Source of the DNA: Streptomyces litmocidini
Lineage (GTDB): Bacteria; Actinomycetota; Actinomycetes; Streptomycetales; Streptomycetaceae
Direction: 5' to 3'
Length of the DNA: 64,000 bases
Assembly (NCBI RefSeq): GCF_014649755.1
Contig: NZ_BMTQ01000012.1
Coordinates: forward strand, 212,175 to 276,174
The notes beneath the pieces were generated by a model. The model ran no database searches. It was not told the origin of the DNA and was given only the letters and a program-made list of their open reading frames with translations. Each line of letters starts with the position of its first letter. The first letter of the stretch is position 1. Made by a program: the position numbers and the translations under genes. Shown here in pieces: positions 48,615 to 63,944 of the stretch.

Positions 48615-50101
48615 CTGCCCGCCTCCTCGAAAAGACACTCGGCCACCAGGTCGACGCCCTCCGTGCCGACGACCTTCGCACTGACCATACGGCCCGGCGT
48701 CAGGTCGGGGCTCGTACCGTCGGACGTGGTGAGGACCACCTGTCCGTCGGTCTCGGGCGCCTGGTGGGCGGCGCGGCCGATCCAGCCGTCCTCCTCGTCG
48801 AAGGACTCGACGAGTACTTCCAGGGTCTCCCCGAGGCGCTCCTCCGCGCGCTGCGCGGTGAGCTCCTCGGCGAGCCGGGAGAGGTGGGCGAGCCGCTCGT
48901 CGACGACCTCCTGGTCGAGCTTGTGCTCGTACGTGGCGGCCTCGGTGCCGTCCTCGTCGGAGTAGCCGAAGACGCCGATGGCGTCGAGGCGGGCGTGGGT
49001 GACGAAGCGTTCCAGCTCGGCGAAGTCCGCCTCGGTCTCGCCGGGGAAGCCGACGATGAAGTTGGACCGGGCACCGGCCGTGGGGGCCTTGGAGCGGATG
49101 GTCTCCAGGAGCTCCAGGAAGCGGTCGGTGTCGCCGAAGCGGCGCATGGCCCGCAGCACGTCCGGGGCGCTGTGCTGGAAGGACAGGTCGAAGTAGGGCA
49201 CGACCTTCTCGGTCGACGTGAGGACGTCGATCAGGCCGGGGCGCATCTCGGCGGGCTGGAGGTAGCTCACGCGGACGCGCTCGATGCCGTCCACCGAGGC
49301 CAGCTCGGGCAGCAGGCTCTCCAGGAGCCGGATGTCGCCGAGGTCCTTGCCGTAGGAGGTGTTGTTCTCGGAGACCAGCATGACCTCCTTGACGCCCTGC
49401 TCGGCGAGCCAGCGCGTCTCGTTCAGCACGTCCGAGGGGCGGCGCGAGACGAAGGAGCCCCGGAAGGAGGGGATGGCGCAGAAGGAGCAGCGGCGGTCGC
49501 AGCCGGAGGCGAGCTTCACGGAGGCGACGGGGCTGGTGTCCAGGCGGCGGCGGAGGGGGGCGCGGGGGCCGGAGGCGGGCGCGATCCCCTCGGGCAGGTC
49601 GCTCGGCACGTTCTCGGGGGCGTCCACGGAGCCGTGTCCCGGCAGGGCCACGGACGCGGCGGCCTCCTGGCGCTCCACGGGGGACAGCGGCAGCAGCTTG
49701 CGCCGGTCGCGGGGGGCGTGGGCCTCGATGCTGCCACCGCTGAGGATGGTCTGGAGGCGGTTGGAGATGTCGGCGTAGTCGTCGAAGCCGAGGACGCCGT
49801 CGGCCTCCGGGAGGGCCTCGGCGAGCTCCTTGCCGTAGCGCTCGGCCATGCAGCCGACGGCGACGACGGCCTGGGTCCTGCCGTGGTCCTTCAGATCATT
49901 GGCTTCGAGGAGGGCGTCGACGGAGTCCTTCTTGGCGGCCTCGACGAATCCGCAGGTGTTGACGACGGCGACGTCCGCTTCCTCGGCGTTCTCGACGAGC
50001 TCCCAGCCGTCCGCTGCCAAGCGGCCTGCGAGCTCCTCCGAGTCCACCTCGTTACGGGCGCAGCCAAGAGTGACAAGGGCGACGGTACGGCGTTCGGGCA
50101 T
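48611..50101 (-). CDS. rimO: Ribosomal protein S12 methylthiotransferase RimO
   Basis: This 496-aa radical SAM enzyme methylthiolates Asp in ribosomal protein S12. N-terminal UPF0004 cysteines lie in TLGCARN, NTCGFVE and AVGCMAERYG contexts. The radical SAM motif GCDRRCSFCAIP sits near residue 210, and a C-terminal TRAM domain covers 425-490. An Ala/Pro-rich insert at 130-190 precedes the SAM core. It is homologous to miaB at the other end of the window, and distinct by RimO signatures. It is first of three coupled genes. Confidence 0.96.
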   Translation of the reverse strand: MPERRTVALVTLGCARNEVDSEELAGRLAADGWELVENAEEADVAVVNTCGFVEAAKKDSVDALLEANDLKDHGRTQAVVAVGCMAERYGKELAEALPEADGVLGFDDYADISNRLQTILSGGSIEAHAPRDRRKLLPLSPVERQEAAASVALPGHGSVDAPENVPSDLPEGIAPASGPRAPLRRRLDTSPVASVKLASGCDRRCSFCAIPSFRGSFVSRRPSDVLNETRWLAEQGVKEVMLVSENNTSYGKDLGDIRLLESLLPELASVDGIERVRVSYLQPAEMRPGLIDVLTSTEKVVPYFDLSFQHSAPDVLRAMRRFGDTDRFLELLETIRSKAPTAGARSNFIVGFPGETEADFAELERFVTHARLDAIGVFGYSDEDGTEAATYEHKLDQEVVDERLAHLSRLAEELTAQRAEERLGETLEVLVESFDEEDGWIGRAAHQAPETDGQVVLTTSDGTSPDLTPGRMVSAKVVGTEGVDLVAECLFEEAGR

Positions 50102-50179
50102 GGACTCAAGACTACTTCGTCCCGGCCCTTCCCCCGTCGCGCAGGGTTCACCTGCGCGACGGAGGTCACATCACGGGGC

Positions 50180-51007
50180 TCAGCCGGCCTCGGGGTCGCC
50201 CTTGGTGTAGCTGAGTCGTTCGACCTGGCCGGATTCGAACTTGTCGGCGAGCTTCTTGCCGTTCACGTAGAGCTCGATCGCGCCGGCGTTGCCGAGGACC
50301 AGGTCCACGCGCTCGTCGTCCTGGAAGGTCTTGGACTCGCCCTTGAGGAGGAGGCCGTCGAAGAGGAGCTTGCCGTCGTGCGCCTTGGCCGAGATCCAGC
50401 TCTTGTCGTCGATCGCGGAGAGCTTGACCGTGACCTTGTCCTGCGGGACCGCGGCGATCGCGCTCTCGGTGGGCTTGGGCGCGGCGGGCTTGGCCGGCTT
50501 CGGCTTGGTCGCGGAGGTCGCCTTCTCCGGGGCGGGGGCCGGGCCGCCGTCGGCCACGGTGGTCCCGTTCGGCGTCTCGTTGCCGTTGAACATCGTGAAG
50601 CCGACGAATCCGACGACGGCGACGATGGCCGCGACCATCGCGGCGGTCCAGTTGGGCCGGCGCGGCTCGGGGCGGATGCGTTCCGCCTCGAAGAGCGGGG
50701 CGGCGGGGGTGGGGGCGGGACGGCCGCCGTGCTCGGCGTCGTACTGCTCGATCAGCGGAGCCGGATCGAGGGCGACGGCGCGCGCGAGGGTACGGATGTG
50801 GCCGCGGGCGTAGACGTCGCCGCCACAGCGCGAGAAGTCGTCCTCCTCGATCGCGTGCACGATCGGGATCCGGACACGGGTGGAGGCACTGACCTCTTCG
50901 ACGGTGAGACCGGCGGCGATTCGGGCCTGCTGGAGAGCGCGACCGATCGAGTCCCGGTCGTCTGCCGGGAAGGTCCGGTCGTCTTCGGGGGAGTTGCCGA
51001 TGGACAC
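50180..51007 (-). CDS. RodZ-like HTH membrane protein (DUF4115)
   Basis: This 275-aa protein has an N-terminal HTH (IGRALQQARIAAGLTVEEVSASTRVRIPIVHAIEEDDFSRCGGDVYARGHIRTLARAV), a single TM near 155-175 (WTAAMVAAIVAVVGFVGFTMF), a Pro/Lys linker and a C-terminal DUF4115 beta domain (VTVKLSAIDDKSWISAKAHDGKLLFDGLLLKGES). This is the RodZ architecture, an anchor of cell-shape proteins in rods; the role in Streptomyces is less clear. GTG 51007 has AAAGG about 8 nt upstream. Confidence 0.88.
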   Translation of the reverse strand: MSIGNSPEDDRTFPADDRDSIGRALQQARIAAGLTVEEVSASTRVRIPIVHAIEEDDFSRCGGDVYARGHIRTLARAVALDPAPLIEQYDAEHGGRPAPTPAAPLFEAERIRPEPRRPNWTAAMVAAIVAVVGFVGFTMFNGNETPNGTTVADGGPAPAPEKATSATKPKPAKPAAPKPTESAIAAVPQDKVTVKLSAIDDKSWISAKAHDGKLLFDGLLLKGESKTFQDDERVDLVLGNAGAIELYVNGKKLADKFESGQVERLSYTKGDPEAG

Positions 51008-51398
51008 GAGAGCGCCTTTCGAGCGTGTAGCCACCTGCTGGACGTTCAGTCTATGGGTGGTACGAAAGGGTGGGGCAACCGGGCGGGTGCTGTTTGTACG
51101 CCATGAGGCTGGGACATCCTGCTGTCCCTTCCTCCAACTTGACGTACGGCCAGGGGAAACGGTTGCCCTCCGTTCCCTTACGAGTGAGTCTCGGGCTGAT
51201 CTCGATCGGGTACCCGGCCCCGGATGAGCCACACCCGCCGGGCCCCGTCCTGCGGACCGGACGCCGCCGGGTCCGGGCCCGGTCCACCGGACGTGCCCGC
51301 TTTCCCGCTCCCGGACGGTCCTGCTTCCCCATCCGCCGAACGGGTCCCCTCTCCCGGTCCGCCGGGCGGTTCCCGCTCCCCGGTCCGCCGAACGGCCC
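51008..51398. other. 391-bp intergenic region between ftsK and the RodZ-like gene
   Basis: No gene seen. The right half has short degenerate CCGGTCCGCCG(A/G)(A/G)CGG repeats at 51335-51395. The left part near 51040-51100 is the likely promoter of the RodZ-like gene. Confidence 0.5.
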
Positions 51399-54230
51399 CT
51401 ACTCCCCCGACTCCCCGCGGATCACGGCGAGGACCCCGTCCAGCTCGTCCGGCTTGACGAGCACGTCCCGCGCCTTCGACCCCTCGCTCGGTCCGACGAT
51501 GTTCCGCGACTCCATCAGGTCCATCAGCCGGCCGGCCTTCGCGAAGCCCACGCGCAGCTTCCGCTGGAGCATCGAGGTGGAGCCGAACTGCGTCGAGACG
51601 ACCAGCTCGGCCGCCTGGCACAGCAGGTCGAGGTCGTCGCCGATGTCCTCGTCGATCTCCTTCTTCTGCTTGGTGCCGACGGTGACGTCGTCCCGGAAGA
51701 CGGGCGTCATCTGGTCCTTGCAGTGCTGCACGACGTTCGCGACCTCGGCCTCGGTGACGAACGCGCCCTGCATGCGGATGGGCTTGTTGGCCCCCATCGG
51801 CAGGAAGAGGCCGTCGCCCTTGCCGATCAGCTTCTCGGCGCCGGGCTGGTCCAGGATGACCCGGCTGTCGGCGAGCGAGGAGGTGGCGAAGGCGAGCCGC
51901 GAGGGCACGTTCGCCTTGATCAGGCCGGTGACGACGTCCACGGACGGCCGCTGGGTGGCGAGCACGAGGTGGATGCCGGCGGCGCGCGCCAGCTGGGTGA
52001 TGCGGACGATCGAGTCCTCGACGTCGCGCGGCGCGACCATCATCAGGTCGGCCAGCTCGTCGACGATCACCAGGAGGTACGGGTACGGGTTGAGCTCGCG
52101 CTCGCTGCCCTCGGGCAGCTTGATCCTGCCCTCCCGGACGGCCTGGTTGAAGTCGTCGATGTGCCGGTAGCCGAAGGCGGCCAGGTCGTCGTAGCGCAGG
52201 TCCATCTCGCGCACGACCCACTGGAGCGCCTCGGCGGCCTTCTTGGGGTTGGTGATGATCGGGGTGATCAGGTGCGGGATGCCCTCGTAGGCGGTGAGCT
52301 CGACCCGCTTGGGGTCGACCAGCACCATCCGGACGTCCTCGGGGGTCGCTCTTATCATGACCGACGTGATCAGGCAGTTGATGCACGAGGACTTTCCGGA
52401 GCCCGTGGCACCGGCGACCAGGATGTGCGGCATCTTCGCCAGGTTGGCCATCACGTAGCCGCCCTCGACGTCCTTGCCGAGCGCGACCAGCATCGGGTGT
52501 TCGTCCCCGGCCGCGTCCGCGAGCCGCAGCACGTCCCCCAGGTTGACCATCTCGCGGTCGCTGTTCGGGATCTCGATGCCGACCGCGGACTTCCCGGGGA
52601 TCGGCGAGATGATCCGCACGTCGGGCGAGGCCACGGCGTAGGCGATGTTCTTGGTCAGGGCCGTGATCTTCTCGACCTTCACGGCGGGGCCGAGTTCGAC
52701 CTCGTACCGCGTGACCGTCGGACCGCGCGTGAAGCCGGTGACGGCCGCGTCGACCTTGAACTCGGCGAAGACATTGGAGAGCGCGTCGACGACCGCGTCG
52801 TTGGCGGCGCTGCGGGTCTTGCCCGGCCCGCCGCGCTCCAGGAGGTCGAGCGAGGGCAGGGAGTACGTGATGTCGCCGGCGAGCTGGAGCTGCTCGGCCC
52901 GGGCCGGCAGGTCGGTCGGCTCGGGCGCCGGCTTCGTCAGATCGGGTACGCCTCCGCCGGGGCGGTCTCCCCCGCGGGCCGGCGGTACGGGGGCGGCCTT
53001 CTCGGCGGCTTCCGTGACCGGGGCAGCGGAGGCGGCCAGGGCGGCGCCCCGCTCGGCGGTGACGTCCTTGGTCAGGTCGGCGACGAGCGGCGAGGGCGGC
53101 ATGCCGTTCAGCACGGCGCCGTCGAGCGCGGCGGCGGCCGCCGCGGCGACGTCCACCGGGTCCGGGCCGGAGCCGAGGCCGTCCCGCACGGAGCCCCGGC
53201 GGGTCGAGCGGCCGCGCCGCTCGAGCGTCTCCGCCTCGGCCCGGTCGACGTCGTACGGCTCCACGGGTCCGGCCGGGCGGCGCCGGACGGGCCGCGCGGG
53301 CCGCGGCCCCGCGTCCCGCCACTCCTCGTCGTACGCCCCGTGGTCCGGGTGCCCCCCGTACTCCTCGGCCTCCGCCGGGTCGTACGGGAGCTCGATGAGG
53401 CCCAGCCTGGCACCGAGCGCGCGCAGCCGCTGCGGGATCGCGTTGACCGGGGTGGCGGTGACCACGAGGAGTCCGAAGACGGTGAGCAGCACCAGCATGG
53501 GGACGGCGAGGACCTCGCCCATCATGAAGACGAGGGGCTGGGACGCGGCCCAGCCGATGAGCCCGCCGGCGTCCTGCAGGGCCGCGCTGCCGTCGCCGCG
53601 TCCCGGCGAACCGCAGGCGATGTGCACCTGTCCGAGGACGCCGATGACGAGTGCGGAGAGGCCGATGCTGATCCGGCCGTTGGCCTCGGGCTTCTCCGGA
53701 TACAGGATGAGCCGGATGCCGATCGCGCCGAGGAGCAGCGGCACGAGCAGGTCGAGCCGGCCGAACGATCCGGTCACGAGCATCTCGACGAGGTCGCCGA
53801 CCGGGCCGCGCAGGTGGGACCAGGTGCCGGCGGCGACGATCAGCGCGAGGGCGAGGAGGAGCAGCGCGAGCCCGTCCTTGCGGTGTGCGGGATCGAGCCC
53901 CTTGGCGCCGCGTCCTATGCTCCGCAGCATCGCCCCGACACCGTGGGCGAGGCCGAGCCAGGCGCCGCGCGCGAGCCGGTAGACGCCTCCGGTCGGGGAC
54001 GGGGCGGGACGCGGGGCGGCCTTCTTCGCGGAGGTCTTCCGCGCGGGCGCGCGCTTGGCGGGCGCGGCCTTCCTGGCCGGTGCCTTCTTCGCGGCCGCCT
54101 TCTTCGCGGGCGGTTTGGCGGGGGACTTCGCGGGCGCCGCTTTCTTCGCGGCACCCGTCGTACGGCCGGCGCGCGGTTTCGCGGTGCCCGCCGTGCCCTG
54201 GGAACCCTTGCCGGACGTACGTGAAGCCAT
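51399..54230 (-). CDS. ftsK: DNA translocase FtsK
   Basis: This 943-aa septal DNA pump has an N-terminus of about 90 residues that is very rich in Ala/Lys (AAKK, PAKK, PARK repeats), then four TM helices to about residue 280. A variable linker follows, then the motor: LVAGATGSGKSSCINCL (Walker A) near residue 610, LLVIVDELADLMM (Walker B) near 725, and a C-terminal gamma winged helix ISTQFGST-like VVSTQFGSTSMLQRKLRVGFAKAGRLMDLME. The ATG at 54230 opens MASRTSGKG. It moves chromosomes at sporulation septa in Streptomyces. Confidence 0.97.
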   Translation of the reverse strand: MASRTSGKGSQGTAGTAKPRAGRTTGAAKKAAPAKSPAKPPAKKAAAKKAPARKAAPAKRAPARKTSAKKAAPRPAPSPTGGVYRLARGAWLGLAHGVGAMLRSIGRGAKGLDPAHRKDGLALLLLALALIVAAGTWSHLRGPVGDLVEMLVTGSFGRLDLLVPLLLGAIGIRLILYPEKPEANGRISIGLSALVIGVLGQVHIACGSPGRGDGSAALQDAGGLIGWAASQPLVFMMGEVLAVPMLVLLTVFGLLVVTATPVNAIPQRLRALGARLGLIELPYDPAEAEEYGGHPDHGAYDEEWRDAGPRPARPVRRRPAGPVEPYDVDRAEAETLERRGRSTRRGSVRDGLGSGPDPVDVAAAAAAALDGAVLNGMPPSPLVADLTKDVTAERGAALAASAAPVTEAAEKAAPVPPARGGDRPGGGVPDLTKPAPEPTDLPARAEQLQLAGDITYSLPSLDLLERGGPGKTRSAANDAVVDALSNVFAEFKVDAAVTGFTRGPTVTRYEVELGPAVKVEKITALTKNIAYAVASPDVRIISPIPGKSAVGIEIPNSDREMVNLGDVLRLADAAGDEHPMLVALGKDVEGGYVMANLAKMPHILVAGATGSGKSSCINCLITSVMIRATPEDVRMVLVDPKRVELTAYEGIPHLITPIITNPKKAAEALQWVVREMDLRYDDLAAFGYRHIDDFNQAVREGRIKLPEGSERELNPYPYLLVIVDELADLMMVAPRDVEDSIVRITQLARAAGIHLVLATQRPSVDVVTGLIKANVPSRLAFATSSLADSRVILDQPGAEKLIGKGDGLFLPMGANKPIRMQGAFVTEAEVANVVQHCKDQMTPVFRDDVTVGTKQKKEIDEDIGDDLDLLCQAAELVVSTQFGSTSMLQRKLRVGFAKAGRLMDLMESRNIVGPSEGSKARDVLVKPDELDGVLAVIRGESGE

Positions 54231-54367
54231 GATGCCGAGGTTACCGGTGTGAGGAGGGGTGTGGGGAGCGCCTGTCCGCCTCACCCGTTCGTGTCGTCCG
54301 TGCCGCGGCAGGGCGCTGACGCCGCATCACGGCGCCCCCGCCGGACGGAACCGCGCGTGACGGTGCG

Positions 54368-55042
54368 TCAGCTCTGGGCGGGCAGGGTCGGCGCGGCGCC
54401 CGTACCCGGCTCCAGCGCGTCCAGGGCCCGGCGCAGCCCGGTGAGCTTGCGCTCCAGATGTGCGGCGGTGGCGACGGCCGCCGCGTCGGCGGAGTCGTCG
54501 TCGAGCTGCTTCGACAGGGCCTCGGCCTGCTCCTCGACGGCCGCGAGCCGGGCCGAGAGCTCGGCGAGCAGCCCGGCGGACTCCTTGCCGTGGGCGCCCT
54601 CGCCGCCGCCCTCCAACTGCAGCCGCAGCAGGGCGGCCTGCTCGCGCAGCTTGCAGTTCTTCATGTAGAGCTCGACGAAGACGGAGACCTTCGCGCGCAG
54701 CACCCACGGGTCGAAGGGCTTGGAGATGTAGTCCACCGCCCCGGCCGCGTACCCCCGGAAGGTGTGGTGGGGGCCGTGGTTGATGGCGGTGAGGAAGATG
54801 ATCGGGATGTCCCGGGTCCGCTCGCGCCGCTTGATGTGGGCGGCGGTCTCGAAACCGTCCATTCCCGGCATCTGGACGTCGAGCAGGATGACCGCGAAGT
54901 CGTCCGTCAACAGCGCCTTGAGCGCTTCCTCCCCGGACGATGCCCGCACCAGCGTCTGATCGAGCGCGGAGAGAATGGCCTCCAGCGCCAGCAGATTCTC
55001 CGGCCGGTCATCGACCAGGAGGATCTTGGCCTTCTGCACCAT
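54368..55042 (-). CDS. osaB: Response regulator OsaB
   Basis: This 224-aa response regulator has an N-terminal receiver (KILLVDDRPENLLALEAIL; phospho-Asp in VILLDVQMPGMDG near residue 55; Lys in YISKPFDP). A C-terminal coiled-coil-like segment rich in Glu/Ala/Leu (ESAGLLAELSARLAAVEEQAEALSKQ) has no DNA-binding domain. OsaB in S. coelicolor is needed for growth under osmotic stress. ATG 55042 has GAGGAGG about 8 nt upstream. It lies downstream of osaA with a terminator between. Confidence 0.92.
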   Translation of the reverse strand: MVQKAKILLVDDRPENLLALEAILSALDQTLVRASSGEEALKALLTDDFAVILLDVQMPGMDGFETAAHIKRRERTRDIPIIFLTAINHGPHHTFRGYAAGAVDYISKPFDPWVLRAKVSVFVELYMKNCKLREQAALLRLQLEGGGEGAHGKESAGLLAELSARLAAVEEQAEALSKQLDDDSADAAAVATAAHLERKLTGLRRALDALEPGTGAAPTLPAQS

Positions 55043-55367
55043 GCCCCGTCCTCCTCGTCCCGGCAACAGCTCTCCCCGGACCCCCGAACCGGGGGAAGCA
55101 CCGGGCGCCGCCCCAGAAGACGACTCCCTAGCGCCGTCCGTCCTTGTGCCGGTCATCGTAGCCGCACCCCGCCCGTCGCCACACCCTGTCACCGCGATGT
55201 CACTGTGCACGCACCGGAAACGCGGTGGGAGACCAGAAGGTTCCCCGTATCCCGCCCTCTCACACCCCCTGGCGACAGCCGGTCGGCGCGCCCCGGGCGA
55301 GCCCGGGAAAGTCCGCCCGGCGGAGCCCGGGGGTCCGTGCCGCGCGGCACGGACCCCCGGTGCGGAG
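55043..55367 (-). other. 325-bp osaA-osaB intergenic region
   Basis: Contains the osaA terminator (55327-55360) and then about 280 bp of leader before osaB with no ORF I believe. A separate osaB promoter is therefore expected here. Confidence 0.6.
55327..55360 (-). terminator. osaA terminator
   Basis: A perfect 34-bp palindrome (17-bp arms, realistic 15-bp stem with a CGCG loop) lies 8 bp past the osaA stop. Confidence 0.85.
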
Positions 55368-60848
<5,481 letters not shown>

Positions 60849-61117
60849 CGTGTCCCTCCCGAAAGGGGTCGACCGTACCGCTCCGGCTCCCGCCGTCAGC
60901 CTGCCCAGTGTTTCACCGTGTCCGAACCTGGCGATAACAGTTCGGCAGCTTCGTACAGCGTCCCTACCCTCCAGGGGCGGAATCAACGGTGACCGGCATC
61001 CGCTCGGACAGCGAAGGTAAGTAACCTGGCATCCGGCTGTCCAACCGCCCCGGTCCGCCCGGCGGGGGCGGTGTGGCGTGCGCACGACCACCGGGCAGCG
61101 GGAGGGACAGACCGAGC
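60849..61117. promoter_or_regulatory. Divergent osaA/osaC promoter region
   Basis: 269 bp separate the two divergent starts. There is A/T-rich sequence near 60930-60955 (GGCGATAACAGTTCGG). I could not find a firm SigB-type GGGTAY box. Some weak GGGTAG-like sequence is on the minus strand near 60965. Confidence 0.4.
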
Positions 61118-63763
61118 ATGGCAGAGCCGGGCGTCGAGACGCGTACGAGGAGTGCTGTGATCACCGCGCGGGCGACTGCCACCTTCGAGCCCGTCGGGCG
61201 GTCCGTCGCGGCCGCCCGCGCCTTCGTCCGGGACACCCTCCAGGGCTGGGGACACCCCGAACTCGTCGACGACGCCGTCGTCCTCACCAGCGAGCTCGTC
61301 ACCAACGCCGTCATCCACGCCGGCACCTCCGCCGAGGTCCTCTGCCTCCGCTCCGACGACAGCGTCCGCGTCGAGGTCGCCGACCGCTACCCCGAGCGCG
61401 AGATCCCCGTCCAGAGCGGCCGCTCCCTCGGCAGCCCGGACCGCGAGAACGGCCGCGGCCTGCTCCTCTGCGCCGCCCTCGCCCACCGCTGGGGCGTCGA
61501 CTACTCCCCCACCCGCAAGCACGTCTGGTTCCACCTCGACCTCCCCCAGCGCCCCGTCGGCACCCGTTCCGCCGGCCCCGTCCTCCCCGACGCCCTCCTC
61601 CCGGTCGCCGAGAGCCGCGTCCGCGTCGCCGTCGCCCAGATCGACCGCGGCGGCACGATCACCGCCTGGAACGAGGACGCCGAGGAGCTCTTCGGCTACG
61701 AGGCCGGGCAGGTCACCGGCAAACCCCTCGGCGACCTCGCCGCCTGGCCCCACACCCCCGGCATCGGCACCGGCCTCGCCGAGGCCCTCCGCCTCTCCCG
61801 CTGGGAGGGCAGCTACGGCATCCGCTGCGCCGACGGCCGCGTGATCCCCGTCTACGCCTCGCACCTCCGGGTCCGCGACGCCCAGGGCGAGCCTTCCACC
61901 GTCTGCCTCCTCGTACGGGAGCACGAGCGCGCCGTCCTCCAGACCCCCCAGCGCCCCGCCGTCGAACCGGGCGCCGAGAGCCGCGCCGCCGACCCCTTCG
62001 AGGTCTTCATCGGCTCCCCGGCCCCCGACGACCTCGACGGCCTCCTCCAGCGCACGGTCGAACGCGCCCGCGACATGCTCGACGGCGACGCCGCCTTCCT
62101 CCTGCTCGCCACCGACGACGAGACGGAACTGGAGGTACGGGCGACCACGGGCCTCCCGGCCGCCCGCCAGCGCTTCGCCCGCGTCCCCGTGGAGACCGGT
62201 GCCAGCCGTTACGGCTCCGCCCGCATGCCCGCCGTCCACGAGGACCTGGCCGCCGTCCCCGGCGCCGTCCCGCTCCTCGAAGGCACCGGCATGCGCTCGG
62301 TCGTCACCGTCCCGCTCAAGGTCGAGGGCCGGCTCACCGGCTCCCTCGGCGTGGCCGCCGAGAGCGCGAACCGCTACTCCAACGAGGAGGCGCTCCGCCT
62401 CCAGTTCGCCGCCGACCGCATCGCCCTGGCCGTCGAGTCCGCCCGGCTCGGCGAACTGGAGCGCCTGCGCCGCGGCTCCCTCAGCTTCCTCGTCGAGGCC
62501 TCCGACCTCCTGGCCGGCACCCTCGACCGCGACCAGACCCTGGCCCTCATGGCCCAGATGACGGTCCCCACCCTCGCCACCTGGTGCGCGGTGTACACGA
62601 TCGCCGACCAGGCCTCCGACCCGTACCTCTCGTACGTGCTCCACGAGGACGAGGACCGCATCGACGGCCTCAAGGCCCTGCTCTCCTCCATCACCCCGCC
62701 GGACCCGGTGCCGACCCCCGGCGCCCGCGTCTGGTCCGCCCCGGGCGAGGCCGCGCACCGCGCCGCGCTGACCGCCTCGGTCCGCGCCCTCGACCATCCC
62801 GCGAGCCCGCTCTCCTCCGGCATCGACAACACCCTCGCCACCGCGAGCGCCGTCGCCGGCGAGACGGTCGTCCTGCCGCTGGTCGCCCGCAACCGGGTCA
62901 TCGGCATGCTGACCCTCGGCAGGCCCTCGGAGGACCACTTCCGCCAGGAGATCCTGGAGCTCGCCGAGGACCTCTCGCGCCGGGCCGCCTTGGCCCTGGA
63001 CAACGCCCGCCTGTACTCGGAGCGCGTGGCGATCAGCCAGTCCCTCCAGCGCAGCCTGCTCCCGCCCGGCCTCCCCACGATCCCGGGCGTCGAGGTGGAC
63101 GTCATCTACCGCGCGGCCGGCGAGGGCAACGAGGTCGGAGGCGACTTCTACGACCTGTTCCCCATCCGGGACGGCGTGTACGGATTCGCCATCGGCGACG
63201 TCTGCGGTACGGGGCCGGAGGCGGCCGCCGTCACCGGCCTGGCCCGCCACGCCCTGCGCCTCCTGGCCCGCGAGGGCTTCGGCGGCCCCGCCGTCCTGGA
63301 GCGGCTGAACGCGGCGATCCTCGACGAGGGCGCCCGCAGCCGCTTCCTGACGCTCCTCTACGGCGAGATGCGCCCGCAGGAGGACGGCTCGGCGATCCTC
63401 AAGGTCGTCTGCGCCGGTCACCCCCTGCCGCTGCGCCTGCGCCCGGACGGCACGGTCGAGTCCGCGGCCGAGCCTCAGCCGCTCCTGGGCGTCATGGAGG
63501 ACCTGGAGCTGTACGAGCAGACGGTCACGCTCGACCCGGGCGACGTCCTCCTCTGTGTCACGGACGGCGTCACGGAACGCCGCGAGGGCTCCCGGATGCT
63601 GGGCGACGACGGCCTGGCCGAGGTCCTCAAGACCTGTACGGGCCTGACGGCCGGTGCGGTCGCCTCCCGCGTCCTCCGGGCCGTCGAGCGCTTCGCCCAG
63701 GCCCCTGCCTCCGACGACATGGCCATCCTCGCGATGCGCCTGCACGAACCGCACGACGACTGA
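61118..63763 (+). CDS. osaC: OsaC: anti-sigma/PAS/GAF/PP2C regulator of osmotic stress
   Basis: This 881-aa multidomain protein has an RsbW-type HATPase near residues 15-140 (DAVVLTSELVTNAVIHAG; GRGLLLCAALAHRWG). A PAS domain (150-270, GTITAWNEDAEELFGYEAGQVTGKPL), two GAF domains (290-440 and 460-620), and a SpoIIE/RsbU PP2C domain (650-875, GGDFYDLFPIRDGVYGFAIGDVCGTGPEAA) follow. In S. coelicolor OsaC switches off SigB after osmotic stress. ATG 61118 is the start. It sits divergent from osaA, as the locus is known, and two hairpins follow its stop. Confidence 0.92.
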   Translation: MAEPGVETRTRSAVITARATATFEPVGRSVAAARAFVRDTLQGWGHPELVDDAVVLTSELVTNAVIHAGTSAEVLCLRSDDSVRVEVADRYPEREIPVQSGRSLGSPDRENGRGLLLCAALAHRWGVDYSPTRKHVWFHLDLPQRPVGTRSAGPVLPDALLPVAESRVRVAVAQIDRGGTITAWNEDAEELFGYEAGQVTGKPLGDLAAWPHTPGIGTGLAEALRLSRWEGSYGIRCADGRVIPVYASHLRVRDAQGEPSTVCLLVREHERAVLQTPQRPAVEPGAESRAADPFEVFIGSPAPDDLDGLLQRTVERARDMLDGDAAFLLLATDDETELEVRATTGLPAARQRFARVPVETGASRYGSARMPAVHEDLAAVPGAVPLLEGTGMRSVVTVPLKVEGRLTGSLGVAAESANRYSNEEALRLQFAADRIALAVESARLGELERLRRGSLSFLVEASDLLAGTLDRDQTLALMAQMTVPTLATWCAVYTIADQASDPYLSYVLHEDEDRIDGLKALLSSITPPDPVPTPGARVWSAPGEAAHRAALTASVRALDHPASPLSSGIDNTLATASAVAGETVVLPLVARNRVIGMLTLGRPSEDHFRQEILELAEDLSRRAALALDNARLYSERVAISQSLQRSLLPPGLPTIPGVEVDVIYRAAGEGNEVGGDFYDLFPIRDGVYGFAIGDVCGTGPEAAAVTGLARHALRLLAREGFGGPAVLERLNAAILDEGARSRFLTLLYGEMRPQEDGSAILKVVCAGHPLPLRLRPDGTVESAAEPQPLLGVMEDLELYEQTVTLDPGDVLLCVTDGVTERREGSRMLGDDGLAEVLKTCTGLTAGAVASRVLRAVERFAQAPASDDMAILAMRLHEPHDD

Positions 63764-63764
63764 C

Positions 63765-63798
63765 GGTGCCGGCGGCCCCCTCGGGGGTCGCCGGCACC
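63765..63798 (+). terminator. osaC terminator
   Basis: A long GC-rich hairpin (GGTGCCGGCG... with ...CGCCGGCACC, one G-T pair) begins 2 nt after the osaC stop. Confidence 0.85.
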
Positions 63799-63826
63799 CC
63801 GTCCGTACGACCTGTACGACAACGCA

Positions 63827-63858
63827 AAAAGGCCCCCGCCACAAGGCGGGGGCCTTTT
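63827..63858. terminator. Bidirectional terminator between osaC and tRNA-Thr
   Basis: A 14-bp stem AAAAGGCCCCCGCC with complement ending in TTTT and an ACAA loop gives U tracts on both strands. It lies 7 bp from the tRNA 3' end, ending the rRNA/tRNA transcript on the minus strand. Confidence 0.9.
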
Positions 63859-63865
63859 CACTCGG

Positions 63866-63938
63866 AGCCCTTTAACGGAATCGAACCGTTGACCTTCTCC
63901 TTACCATGGAGACGCTCTACCGACTGAGCTAAAAGGGC
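63866..63938 (-). tRNA. tRNA-Thr (anticodon GGU)
   Basis: A 73-nt cloverleaf on the minus strand. The acceptor GCCCTTT pairs with AAAGGGC, the D arm reads TAGCTCAGTCGGTAGAGC, the anticodon stem TCTCC/GGAGA has loop ATGGTAA giving anticodon GGT, and the T arm is GGTTCGATTCC. No CCA is encoded. It follows the 5S rRNA 3' end by only a few bases. Confidence 0.95.
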
Positions 63939-63944
63939 GGGTTG

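Noticed and set aside
51051..51332. A 93-codon minus-strand ORF between ftsK and the RodZ-like gene
   Set aside because: Arg/Gly/Pro-rich with no start signal. It overlaps the RodZ-like promoter region.
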